Shown here piece by piece: positions 36,954 to 46,143 of a stretch of 64,000 nucleotides of DNA. Positions within the stretch are counted from its first letter, which is position 1. Each line of letters starts with the position of its first letter. This stretch comes from Gammaproteobacteria bacterium (lineage in GTDB: Bacteria; Pseudomonadota; Gammaproteobacteria; Pseudomonadales; Pseudohongiellaceae): assembly GCA_012960305.1 (NCBI GenBank), contig DUBM01000020.1, forward strand, positions 248,001-312,000, written 5' to 3'. Below the pieces are notes generated by a model. The model saw only the letters and a list, made by a program, of their open reading frames with translations, had not been told where the DNA came from and made no database searches. Both the position numbers and the translations under genes were made by a program.

Positions 36954-37412
36954 ATGACTGAGTCAGCTATCACTGAAAAATTTTGGGAATTGCCATTTAG
37001 TGATCTAAGTTACCATGAATGGGAACTTCTTTGCGATGGTTGTGGTCGTTGTTGTTTAAAGAAATTGGAAGATGATGACAGTGGGGAGGTGCATTACACG
37101 CGGGTAATATGTAAATACTTTGTGGAGCAGCAGCCTCTGCATTGTTCCTGCTACAACGAACGAACGGTCTTAGTTCCCCAGTGTCTTGATGTTAAAAAAA
37201 GCGATATCGCTTCGCTGTCTTGGATGCCCGACACCTGTGCTTACAGATTGCGGCAGGAGGAAAAACCTTTATTTTCTTGGCACCCGTTAATCAGTGGATC
37301 GGGGGCGGCCATGGCAGACGCTGGTATTAGCGTTAATGGGAAAACAGTTTCTGAAGAATTTGTTTATCCAGATGGCTACGAAGAGCATATTATTAGATGG
37401 GTTGGCGCCTAA
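36954..37412 (+). CDS. ycgN: UPF0260 family cysteine-cluster protein YcgN
   Basis: A 152-residue cytoplasmic protein with the characteristic N-terminal WELLCDGCGRCCLKKLED Cys cluster, CKYFVEQQPLHCSCYNER and LSWMPDTCAYRLRQE. The many conserved Cys suggest metal binding, but no reaction is known. It starts one base after the rnd stop codon, and rnd-ycgL/ycgN neighbourhoods are common in gammaproteobacteria; ycgL is absent here. The next gene overlaps its stop codon. Confidence 0.93.
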   Translation: MTESAITEKFWELPFSDLSYHEWELLCDGCGRCCLKKLEDDDSGEVHYTRVICKYFVEQQPLHCSCYNERTVLVPQCLDVKKSDIASLSWMPDTCAYRLRQEEKPLFSWHPLISGSGAAMADAGISVNGKTVSEEFVYPDGYEEHIIRWVGA

Positions 37413-37765
37413 TGGAAGATATAGCTAATTATGGATTGATCTGGTTTATCTATTTATTGGCAAGTGCTGCATTCTTTGTTGTCTATTGGCAGATTACTCG
37501 ATTTACGACTGCCATATGGAGCAGCTATGTATTGCGCGCTTTAGCTTTGGCGATAGTGCTCACGCCTTGGTATGCTAATTCTGGCAGCCCCGCACTGGCT
37601 CCAGCGCTGATGGTCTTGCTGCTAGATATCATTACTATTGGTAGTGAGGAAGCGCTGCGTACCATGGTTCCTCTCTTCCTGTCGGTTATTACTGCCATCA
37701 TTGCTGCAACTGTGCTAAGTCTAGTAAAAAGAAATAAAAGAAATAAAATAAATAAAATTCAATAA
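37412..37765 (+). CDS. Hypothetical small integral membrane protein
   Basis: The start ATG overlaps the ycgN stop (TAATG), indicating translational coupling; a 5-residue longer start at 37397 would lie inside ycgN. The 117-residue product has about four hydrophobic helices (YGLIWFIYLLASAAFFVVYW; YVLRALALAIVLTPWYA; LAPALMVLLLDIITIG; MVPLFLSVITAIIAATVLSLV). The C-terminal tail VKRNKRNKINKIQ is encoded by AT-rich near-repeats. No recognised domain; function unknown. It may be a conserved partner of the moxR/VWA genes downstream, but the gap between them is wide. Confidence 0.75.
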   Translation: MEDIANYGLIWFIYLLASAAFFVVYWQITRFTTAIWSSYVLRALALAIVLTPWYANSGSPALAPALMVLLLDIITIGSEEALRTMVPLFLSVITAIIAATVLSLVKRNKRNKINKIQ

Positions 37766-38423
37766 TATCAATCTATTAAAATCATATTTGTATGTTAAAT
37801 CTATAGTATTTATTACATCCTGCCCCATGCCCTTTATTTATTTAATCTGCCGCCCGCTTTTTTTATCTTTTGAAATAGTTCGATATAAGAACTAGTTAGA
37901 TTTACTAGTGACATTATGACTAGTGGATTCTGTTCTGCGCTATTGTCCATACTGCCATTAGGTTATGCCGGCAGCCTAATAAGCAAATCAGTGACTTCAG
38001 CCTATTACGCCGCTGCGCGATGTTAGGTATTTAGGTTACTTTTCGGTGCCCTTTATTCTGACTATATTTGGCAGTTTGGTTGTAGTGGGCTGCGAGGGTG
38101 ATACAACGAATTTGCAGCACTATGTGGCAATTTATTCGGATTTAGCCAGTTTATTTATTGCCCTACGAACGGGTTTTTCCACGAAGCAGGTACGTTGATA
38201 TATTACGGGGAAAAGTTGCCAACTGACTAGTTAGCCCGACTTTCTTAATGACCTAGAGATTGTTTTAGACCATAAAAAAACTAGTTTTGTCGTTGAATTT
38301 TTTACTATTGTGAAGGAAAAATTCAACGGTTTTTCCTGTATTAATGCGGACTTGCTGTTTACAATATGCGCAACTTTTTATGCGCTAAATTTAATCAATT
38401 TTTATGGACTCGTGGACTAACTA
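37766..38423. other. 658-bp non-coding gap with clustered ACTAGT palindromes
   Basis: No intact gene is visible. ACTAGT occurs at 37891, 37904, 37919, 38226 and 38280, and again at 38433 inside the next gene. A 36-codon frame (37916-38026, MTSGFCSALLS) and a 68-codon frame without ATG (about 37995-38198), which contains a lipobox-like LVVVGCEG, overlap in different frames and may be decayed coding sequence. A terminator-like hairpin ends the region. Confidence 0.5.
38291..38336 (+). terminator. Terminator-like hairpin before the MoxR-type gene
   Basis: A perfect 12-bp stem (38291-38302 with 38317-38328), 14-base loop and GTTTTTCC tail. The stem is AT-rich. It lies 88 bp before the ATG at 38424 and could end the ycgN-side transcript or attenuate the next one. 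On the other strand it is followed by an A/T-rich run as well. Confidence 0.6.
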
Positions 38424-39266
38424 ATGAACTTTACTAGTACAAAAGAATATGTCGCTACAGACGAACTGCAATTGGCAGTTAATGCAGCGATTCAATTGGA
38501 GAAACCGTTATTAATCAAAGGTGAGCCTGGAACAGGAAAAACTATGCTGGCAGAGCAAATTGCTAACTCAGTGGGTTTGCCTCTTATTCAATGGCATGTG
38601 AAGTCGACTACCAAAGCACAACAGGGTCTGTATGAGTACGACGCTGTTTCTCGCCTCCGTGATTCACAACTAGGAGATGAAAAGGTTCACGATATTTCCA
38701 ATTATATCCTAGAGGGTAAAATTTGGGAGGCATTTGAGTCAGAAGAACGAGTGGTATTGTTAATCGATGAAATTGACAAAGCTGACATTGAATTTCCGAA
38801 TGACCTATTACTTGAACTGGATAAAATGGAATTTTATGTTTATGAGACAAAGAAAATTGTTAAAGCTAAAAATCGACCAATCATAGTAATTACAAGCAAT
38901 AACGAAAAAGAGCTTCCTGACGCCTTTCTACGTCGCTGTTTCTTCCATTACATTGAATTCCCAGACACGGTAACGATGGGAAAAATAGTTGATGTTCACT
39001 ACCCTAAAATTAAGAAATCACTTGTTAGCCAAGCTATGGATGTATTTTTTGATGTAAGAAAAATACCCGGACTTAAAAAAAAGCCGTCAACTTCTGAGTT
39101 AATAGATTGGTTAAAATTGCTGATGGCTGACGATATTCCAGAAGATATATTGAAGAATCACGATAATAAAAACGCGATACCACCTCTTTATGGGGCGCTT
39201 TTGAAAAATGAACAAGATGTGCATTTGTTAGAGAAATTGGCTTTTATGCATCGAGCTAATCGTTAA
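38424..39266 (+). CDS. MoxR-family AAA+ ATPase
   Basis: A 280-residue cytoplasmic AAA+ ATPase of the MoxR group, thought to act as a chaperone for insertion of cofactors or assembly of complexes together with VWA proteins. Walker A GEPGTGKT (33-40), Walker B VLLIDEID (111-118), sensor 1 ITSNNEKELPDAFLRRC and the usual MoxR arginine finger region are present. The start ATG at 38424 has no strong ribosome site. Its stop codon overlaps the start of the VWA gene (TAATG), so the pair is translationally coupled. The client complex is unknown. Confidence 0.92.
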   Translation: MNFTSTKEYVATDELQLAVNAAIQLEKPLLIKGEPGTGKTMLAEQIANSVGLPLIQWHVKSTTKAQQGLYEYDAVSRLRDSQLGDEKVHDISNYILEGKIWEAFESEERVVLLIDEIDKADIEFPNDLLLELDKMEFYVYETKKIVKAKNRPIIVITSNNEKELPDAFLRRCFFHYIEFPDTVTMGKIVDVHYPKIKKSLVSQAMDVFFDVRKIPGLKKKPSTSELIDWLKLLMADDIPEDILKNHDNKNAIPPLYGALLKNEQDVHLLEKLAFMHRANR

Positions 39267-40444
39267 TGCTGATTAATTTCTTCATGACACTAAAGCAAGA
39301 GCGCTTGCCTGTTTCTTTTACTGAGCTGTTTACCCTGCTCGAGTGCTTGAAACAAAATGTAGTATTTGGAAGTGTCGACGATTTTTACTATCTGTCGCGA
39401 ATGTGCATGGTTAAGGACGAGAAGAATTTTGATAAATTCGATAAAGCCTTTGCTAAATATTTTGAAAACGTAGATTTCATTGATGACTTTGCCAAGTATC
39501 AAATTCCTGATGAATGGTTAAGAAAACAGCTGGAGTCCATGCTCAGTGATGAAGAAAAAGAAAAAATTAAAGCTCTGGGGGGGCTTGAGAAGTTAATGGA
39601 AGAATTCCGCAAGCGCATGGAAGAACAGCAAAAGCGCCACCAAGGCGGCAACAAGTGGATAGGAACCGGCGGTACATCCCCATTTGGAGCTTATGGTTAC
39701 AATCCTGAGGGAATGCGAATAGGGCAGCAAGAAGGGCGTAACCAGCGAGCTGCGAAAGTATGGGATAGAAGAAATTATCGAGACTTAGATGATTCAGTTG
39801 AAATAGGAACCAGGAATATTAAAATGGCGTTAAGGCGTCTTCGCAAATTTGCACGTACTGGGGCAGATGAAGAGCTGGATATAGATGACACAGTTTCGTC
39901 TACTGCTAAGAACGCGGGCTTGCTCGATATCAAGATGGTTCCGGAAAGGCATAATGCGGTAAAAGTGTTGTTGTTTTTCGATGTTGGTGGGTCTATGGAT
40001 CCTCATGTAAAACTTTGCGAAGAACTATTTTCGGCTGCCAGGTCCGAGTTTAAACACCTCAAATACTATTATTTCCACAACTTTATCTATGAGTCCGTTT
40101 GGACAAAAAGCCAGCGTAGGCATGCTGAGACCACTTCAACCTTTGATATTATCAATAAGTATGCGAAGGACTATAAAGTTATTTTCGTTGGTGATGCGAC
40201 TATGGCGCCTTACGAAGTAACTCATGTTGGCGGTAGTATAGAGCATTATAATGAGGAAGCTGGCGCGATTTGGATTCAAAGGCTAGCCGAGACTTTTGAT
40301 CACTTGGTTTGGATTAACCCAACTCCTAAGGACTACTGGCAACATAGTTATTCCATTGAGGTAGTCAAAGAGCTGCTAGAGGACCGGATGTTTCCCCTTA
40401 CTGTAAAGGGCTTGGAAAAAGCAATGGCTCTCTTAACTAAATAG
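39266..40444 (+). CDS. VWA-domain protein (CoxE-like) paired with the MoxR-type ATPase
   Basis: A 392-residue cytoplasmic protein. The N-terminal half is charged (DEEKEKIKALGGLEKLMEEFRKRMEE), followed by a Gly-rich segment and the C-terminal von Willebrand A domain starting KVLLFFDVGGSMD. The MIDAS motif is D-x-G-G-S (Asp239 to Ser243), a variant common in this family, not the classical DxSxS. A second Asp/Thr lies at FVGDATMAP. It overlaps the MoxR-type gene by one base and most likely binds it as a substrate adaptor; the client is not seen here. Confidence 0.88.
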   Translation: MLINFFMTLKQERLPVSFTELFTLLECLKQNVVFGSVDDFYYLSRMCMVKDEKNFDKFDKAFAKYFENVDFIDDFAKYQIPDEWLRKQLESMLSDEEKEKIKALGGLEKLMEEFRKRMEEQQKRHQGGNKWIGTGGTSPFGAYGYNPEGMRIGQQEGRNQRAAKVWDRRNYRDLDDSVEIGTRNIKMALRRLRKFARTGADEELDIDDTVSSTAKNAGLLDIKMVPERHNAVKVLLFFDVGGSMDPHVKLCEELFSAARSEFKHLKYYYFHNFIYESVWTKSQRRHAETTSTFDIINKYAKDYKVIFVGDATMAPYEVTHVGGSIEHYNEEAGAIWIQRLAETFDHLVWINPTPKDYWQHSYSIEVVKELLEDRMFPLTVKGLEKAMALLTK

Positions 40445-40508
40445 CCAAAAGAATCATTTAGACAGCCGAGCATCTTCGTCGCAAGTAATTTCCCGAGTTA
40501 TTTGGATT

Positions 40509-42140
40509 ATGGAAAAGTTACACAAAGATCTAGACCCACAACAATTCCAATCTCTGCCACAAGTTATCGATTACATTGTGAAAGAGCATGGAGAATTACC
40601 AGCTTTTAGTTGTTTTGGTAAGACACTCAGTTACAGTGAAGTAGACGTCTTAAGTAGCCGCTTCGCAAATTATTTGCAAAATGAAACTAAGTTGAATGCC
40701 GGTGATCGAATTGCGATTCAACTCCCAAATATCCTTCAATTCCCAATCGTTCTTTATGGCGCCCTCAAAGCAGGTATTGTCGTTGTAAATACAAATCCTT
40801 TATATACAGCTAACGAGATGCTTCATCAGTTTAAAGATTCTCGTGTTAAGGCCGTAGTAATTCTTGCAAATTTTTGTGACAAGCTCGAAAAGATAATCGA
40901 TCAAACGGAAATCGAAACCATTATTGTTACCGAACTAGGAGATCTTCAGTCTCCAGCAAAACGGCTCCTGATTAACAATATCGCCAAATACGTTAGAAAA
41001 ATGGTACCTAAGTATCATTTACCTTCTGCAGAAAGTTTTGTGAATGTTATGCAGTCGCGACCAATTTTTGTCCAAAACCCTAAGTCTGGTGCAGGTGATG
41101 AAGTGGCGCTTCTCTTGTATACAGGGGGTACAACGGGGTTTGCTAAAGGGGCGATGCTTAGCCATAACAACCTAATAGCTAATATGATGCAATTGCGTGC
41201 CAGATGTTTGCTGGTAATCAGAGACAAGGTCGAAAATATCGGAGCGCCATTACCGCTGTACCATAGTTATGCATTCCTGCTGCATTGCCTGGCTATGCCC
41301 TATGCTGGCAATCATAATATTTTGATAACTAACCCGCGCGACATTGATGGTCTAATTAAGCTATTTAAGTCCGTTACGATGAGTGGGTTTGTTGGCATCA
41401 ATACGCTATATCTTGCTTTATTGCGCCATAGCGATCTAGCCAGTATTGATTTCAGTAAGATGAAATTTTGCGGTGCGGGCGGTATGGCTATGACAACTGC
41501 AGTGGCTGAGGAATGGCTGGATGTCACAGGCTGCGAAATCATCGAAGGATATGGACTTACTGAATGCTCTCCTGTTGTATCGGTGAATATTCCAGGGGAA
41601 ATTAAATTGGGCACTGTAGGCCCGGCAGTACCAGAGACTGAGTTAAAAGTTGTCGACCTTCAAGGTAATACGCTTGGCCAGAAAGAAAAGGGCGAGCTCT
41701 GGGTAAGGGGGCCTCAGGTGATGTTGGGGTATTGGGAGAAGCCGGAAGCTACAGCTGAAGCAATTACTAAAGACGGTTGGTTGAAAACAGGTGATTTTGC
41801 AGAGATTGATATTGATAACTACGTCAGTATTGTTGATCGGAAGAAGGATATGATTTTAGTGTCTGGATTTAATGTTTTCCCAAATGAAGTTGAAGACTGG
41901 GTAAACCGCCACCCTGGCGTTCTAGAATGCGCTGCGATAGGTGTGCCGAACGAACGAACCGGAGAGTCGGTCAAGCTCTTTGTAGTTGGTAAGGCGGGCG
42001 CGGTAGGGGATGAGGATTTGTTAAGCCATTGTAGAGAAGGGCTTACTCCATACAAAATACCTAGGGAAATAGTTTTTGTTAGTGACTTGCCGAAATCAAA
42101 TATTGGCAAGATCCTTCGTCGGGAACTACGAGATAATTAA
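40509..42140 (+). CDS. fadD: Long-chain fatty acid-CoA ligase
   Basis: Activates fatty acids to acyl-CoA through an acyl-AMP intermediate, at the inner membrane. The 543-residue protein has the AMP-binding P-loop LLLYTGGTTGFAKGAMLSH, the A5 motif IEGYGLTECSPV, A7 GWLKTGDFAEID, A8 VDRKKDMILVSGFNVFP and the C-terminal catalytic Lys in SNIGKILRRELRDN. The FadD-type N-terminus (FQSLPQVIDYIVKEHGELPAFSCFG) is present. It begins 64 bp after the VWA gene and is followed by hrpA after 16 bp. Confidence 0.93.
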   Translation: MEKLHKDLDPQQFQSLPQVIDYIVKEHGELPAFSCFGKTLSYSEVDVLSSRFANYLQNETKLNAGDRIAIQLPNILQFPIVLYGALKAGIVVVNTNPLYTANEMLHQFKDSRVKAVVILANFCDKLEKIIDQTEIETIIVTELGDLQSPAKRLLINNIAKYVRKMVPKYHLPSAESFVNVMQSRPIFVQNPKSGAGDEVALLLYTGGTTGFAKGAMLSHNNLIANMMQLRARCLLVIRDKVENIGAPLPLYHSYAFLLHCLAMPYAGNHNILITNPRDIDGLIKLFKSVTMSGFVGINTLYLALLRHSDLASIDFSKMKFCGAGGMAMTTAVAEEWLDVTGCEIIEGYGLTECSPVVSVNIPGEIKLGTVGPAVPETELKVVDLQGNTLGQKEKGELWVRGPQVMLGYWEKPEATAEAITKDGWLKTGDFAEIDIDNYVSIVDRKKDMILVSGFNVFPNEVEDWVNRHPGVLECAAIGVPNERTGESVKLFVVGKAGAVGDEDLLSHCREGLTPYKIPREIVFVSDLPKSNIGKILRRELRDN

Positions 42141-42156
42141 TCTGTGAGATCTTGCT

Positions 42157-45100
42157 GTGCTGGAAAGTCTTAAGCAAGAAATTGAGCAATGCCAACTGGT
42201 AGATCAGCATGGATTTCGCCAGACCCTGTTGCGTTTACGCAAACTAAAAACCTCCTCAGTAAACACTCGGGCACAAATTCAACAATTTAAGAAGGCGATT
42301 GATTCCTCAAAGCAATCTTGTGATTCAAGAATTCTAGCGATCCCTGCTATTATAAAACATCAGGAAGGCCTGCCAGTTAGCGCTAGAGCAGCAGAAATTG
42401 TTGATTTGATTATTAATAATCAAGTCATTGTAATTGCCGGTGATACTGGATCTGGTAAGACAACGCAGATTCCAAAAATGTGCTTACAGGCAGGCTTTGG
42501 TAAAACTGGCCTTATAGGTCATACCCAGCCTCGCAGGCTAGCTGCTGTTTCTGTCGCTAACAGAATTGCTGAAGAATTAGGTACTGAGCCCGGAAAAGGA
42601 GTGGGCTATCAGGTCAGATTTAATGAAAAGGTATCGAGCAGCACTTATTTAAAGCTCATGACCGATGGGATTTTGTTGGCCGAGATACAACAGGATAAAT
42701 TCCTGAATCGATATGAAGTGATAATCATAGATGAAGCTCATGAGAGGTCATTAAATATTGATTTCTTGCTTGGCTTCTTGCATCAACTTTTGCAGAAAAG
42801 GCTGGACCTCAAACTTATTATCACCTCGGCAACTATTGATGTAGAAAAGTTTTCAAGACATTTTCTTGATGCTCCTATTGTTTCAGTCTCAGGGCGTACT
42901 TTTCCAGTTGAAGTGAATTATGCACCGTTAATTAAGGACCCTTCTCTTGGTGCTGAGGATGATCATATAGCCCAAGGAGTGTTGGATGCGGTACAGGAAA
43001 TAATCTCTCACGATCACAAGGAAAAGGAAATATCAGGGGATATTTTAGTATTCCTTTCCAGCGAACGAGAGATTAGAGAAATTTCTGTGTTGCTCAGGAA
43101 GCAACACCTCACCAATACAGAAATTCTCCCTTTATATTCTAGATTACGACACTCAGAGCAGATCAAAATATTTCGCCCTCATCATGGTCGACGAATCGTG
43201 TTATCTACCAATGTGGCAGAGACCTCGCTAACAGTGCCAGGTATAAACTATGTAATCGATAGTGGATTTGCTCGAATGAGCCGTTATAGCTTACAGAGTA
43301 AAGTTCAGCGCTTGCCCATAGAAGTGGTATCACAAGCTAGCGCAAATCAGCGCAAAGGCAGGTGTGGCAGATTGGCAAATGGTATTTGTATTCGCCTCTA
43401 TTCTGAGGAGGATTACAATTCACGGCCCGAATTCACTGATCCAGAAATACGAAGAACGAATCTTGCTTCAGTCATTCTTCGGATGTTTCATCTGCGCCTC
43501 GGAGCGCCTGAAGATTTTCCTTTCTTGGAACCGCCTGAGCAGAAGGCAATCAATGAAGGGTTCAAGCTGCTTATAGAACTAAATGCATTAACTCCAAAAA
43601 GAGCTCTTACTGTTAGTGGTCGGTTAATGGCTCGTTTTCCAGTGGACCCTAAATTTGCCTGTATGTTGGTTGAAGCAAGTAAGCAATCCTGCTTGGCGGA
43701 ATTGCTAATAATTGTTAGTGCTCTAAGCATTCAGGATCCTCGAGAATTCAATGCCGACAATCGACAAAAAGCGCAGCAGAAACTTTCAGTATTTGAGCAT
43801 GAGAAGTCAGATTTTCTCAGTTTTGTGAATTTATGGAAATTTTATGAAGCGCGAAGACAAAGCTCATCACAGGCTCAACTACGGAAACTTTGTCGCAGCA
43901 ACTATCTTTCTTATATGCGTATGCGCGAGTGGAGGGAAGTTCACCATCAACTGTTATTAAGCTGTCAACAGATGGGGTTGCGACTTAATAAGGAAGTGGC
44001 GGACTACAGTTCAGTTCATTTGGCAATTATTTCAGGCTCACTAAACCAGATTGCCAATAAAGCAGAAGGGCGTAGCTATCTTGGAAATAGGAATAAACGG
44101 TTTTCATTATTTTCATCTTCGGTAGTTAGTGGCAGCAATGCCAAATGGATAGTGAGCGGTGAACTAATCGAGACTACACAAACATTCGCAAGTATTGCTG
44201 CGCAAATTGAGCCAGAGTGGGTTGAGCAGATGGCATTACACTTAATCAAACGTGAATATAGCGAACCCCATTGGAGCAAAAAGAAGCAAGCGGTGATGGC
44301 CTACCAGAAAGTAATTTTGTACGGTTTAACTATCATTGAGAGATCCTTGGTTCCCTACAGTCACATAGATGAGGGTGCGTGTAGGAAAATCTTTATAGAG
44401 GAAGGGCTCGGGCAAAATGAAGTTAGCAGCCACCACGCTTTTATCCGCCACAACATAGATTTTTTGGCGGACCTTAATAGGCAAGAAGAAAAAATCAGAA
44501 AACCAAATATGTTTGTAAACGAGCGAGAAGTATTTGATTTCTATGATCGGCAATTGCCCCTTGAGGTTTATTCTACAAGTAGATTGAACAAGTGGTTAGA
44601 TACAAAGAAGAAGCAACAGCCAAACATATTAAAGATGAGTATGGAAGCTCTGACTAATTCTCAGGCTGAAACTGAAATATTACAGCAGTATCCAGACAAG
44701 GTGGCTTTTCTGAACAATGAACTTACTATTGATTACTCCTTCGACCCAGGCTCTAAGAGAGATGGCGCTACGGTAGAAATTCCACTGGCTCTCCTAAGTC
44801 AGACAACTCAGGCTGATTTGGATTGGACAGTGCCTGGAATCATAGAAGAGAAATGCATTGCCTTGATTAAGAGTTTGCCAAAGGCGTTGCGGAAAAAATT
44901 TATCCCGGTTAACGAATTTGTGAAACAAGCAATTATCGGAATGGATGCCGCTGATGGAACCTTGCTGGATTCTCTGGTAGCACAGATACGCAATATCAAG
45001 GGGCTACAGGTTGCAAAGAACGAATTCGGCAGCGCTAAAATTCCTGACCATCTACAAGTAAAGATTCGCGTAATCGATGAGACGGGAGAAGAGCGGGGAT

Positions 45101-46059
45101 TTGATAACGATATCGATCGATTGCGAAAGAGTATTGGAGTAGATGAGCCAATGACGTTTTCTACATCCAATCAGACTAAGTACCAACATGTATTAGAGCA
45201 AAGTGGGTTGCAAGATTGGGAAATAGGGGATCTCCCCACTCAAGTTGAAGTAGGAAACTCTCTGACATTAATCAGGTATCCTGCCCTGGTAGATGAGGGT
45301 GATACCGTAGCAGTTGCGTTGTTCTCAGAGTGTGACGCAGCGAACAAGGCCATGGCTGCAGGTCTGAATCGTTTGTATATGCTGCGAAGCGTTCAACAGA
45401 AAAATATTCTCAAAAAGAAATTTCGTAGATTTGTTGATGGTAATGCCCTAAAAATCCCCAAGCAATTGTTAAACCTTGCGGAGCAGGCCGTAACGGCTAG
45501 CTACCTTGCAGCATTCGATATTCCGGATGTTATGCCGCGTTGTAAAAAAGACTTTGAAGATTCGCTGAGCAACGGAAAATCAAAAATACTAGAGATAGCT
45601 GATAACATAGAACAAGTATTGCTGAAAATTATCGACACCCGGAAAGCATTGATAACAGGTATTCGCCTTCTTAAAAACGGAAGTTTAAACTACGCGTACG
45701 AAGATATTTCGGCTCAGTTGGATCAGCTGCTTCCCAAAGAGTTGCTTCTGAAAACCTCTTACGATTGGTTAAAGGAGCTGCCTCGTTATTTGAAAGCGAG
45801 TCAACTAAGAATTGCCAAGGCTCCGCATTTTGGTGTTAAAGATGAAAGCAATAGTTTGGAATTGAACGGCTTGATGAATCGATGGTCAAAGCTTGAGAGC
45901 GATCCTTCGCTGCGTGATTCGCAAGAATTGGCACTACTGCGCTGGATGATTGAGGAATATAGAGTCTCTCTTTTCGCTCAATCATTAGGCACCAAAATCC
46001 CTATATCGGCCAAGCGGATTGAGGGCCAGTTCAAAAAAGCATTAAGAGAAAATTCTTGA
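42157..46059 (+). CDS. hrpA: ATP-dependent RNA helicase HrpA
   Basis: Large DEAH-box helicase, involved in ribosome rescue and mRNA processing in enterobacteria. The start is GTG at 42157. The 1300 residues match E. coli HrpA (about 1300). Walker A GDTGSGKT (95-102), DEAH box (192-195), SAT motif (ITSATIDVEKFSRHF) and motif VI (QRKGRCGRLANG) are visible. Helicase-associated and OB-fold domains follow, then the long C-terminal DUF3418 region. It follows fadD by 16 bp. Confidence 0.95.
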   Translation: MLESLKQEIEQCQLVDQHGFRQTLLRLRKLKTSSVNTRAQIQQFKKAIDSSKQSCDSRILAIPAIIKHQEGLPVSARAAEIVDLIINNQVIVIAGDTGSGKTTQIPKMCLQAGFGKTGLIGHTQPRRLAAVSVANRIAEELGTEPGKGVGYQVRFNEKVSSSTYLKLMTDGILLAEIQQDKFLNRYEVIIIDEAHERSLNIDFLLGFLHQLLQKRLDLKLIITSATIDVEKFSRHFLDAPIVSVSGRTFPVEVNYAPLIKDPSLGAEDDHIAQGVLDAVQEIISHDHKEKEISGDILVFLSSEREIREISVLLRKQHLTNTEILPLYSRLRHSEQIKIFRPHHGRRIVLSTNVAETSLTVPGINYVIDSGFARMSRYSLQSKVQRLPIEVVSQASANQRKGRCGRLANGICIRLYSEEDYNSRPEFTDPEIRRTNLASVILRMFHLRLGAPEDFPFLEPPEQKAINEGFKLLIELNALTPKRALTVSGRLMARFPVDPKFACMLVEASKQSCLAELLIIVSALSIQDPREFNADNRQKAQQKLSVFEHEKSDFLSFVNLWKFYEARRQSSSQAQLRKLCRSNYLSYMRMREWREVHHQLLLSCQQMGLRLNKEVADYSSVHLAIISGSLNQIANKAEGRSYLGNRNKRFSLFSSSVVSGSNAKWIVSGELIETTQTFASIAAQIEPEWVEQMALHLIKREYSEPHWSKKKQAVMAYQKVILYGLTIIERSLVPYSHIDEGACRKIFIEEGLGQNEVSSHHAFIRHNIDFLADLNRQEEKIRKPNMFVNEREVFDFYDRQLPLEVYSTSRLNKWLDTKKKQQPNILKMSMEALTNSQAETEILQQYPDKVAFLNNELTIDYSFDPGSKRDGATVEIPLALLSQTTQADLDWTVPGIIEEKCIALIKSLPKALRKKFIPVNEFVKQAIIGMDAADGTLLDSLVAQIRNIKGLQVAKNEFGSAKIPDHLQVKIRVIDETGEERGFDNDIDRLRKSIGVDEPMTFSTSNQTKYQHVLEQSGLQDWEIGDLPTQVEVGNSLTLIRYPALVDEGDTVAVALFSECDAANKAMAAGLNRLYMLRSVQQKNILKKKFRRFVDGNALKIPKQLLNLAEQAVTASYLAAFDIPDVMPRCKKDFEDSLSNGKSKILEIADNIEQVLLKIIDTRKALITGIRLLKNGSLNYAYEDISAQLDQLLPKELLLKTSYDWLKELPRYLKASQLRIAKAPHFGVKDESNSLELNGLMNRWSKLESDPSLRDSQELALLRWMIEEYRVSLFAQSLGTKIPISAKRIEGQFKKALRENS

Positions 46060-46143
46060 GAAGGGTGTTTTTATTGCTTAGCAAAATTAGTAATATTGCT
46101 TTTTATAACACTAGGGGGCTAATTAATCTAATGGGCTGCGGTA

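Noticed and set aside
37891..37924. Canonical TrpR operator in the ACTAGT cluster
   Set aside because: The two hexamers are 13 bp apart, not the 8-bp offset of the trp operator, and no trp genes are near.
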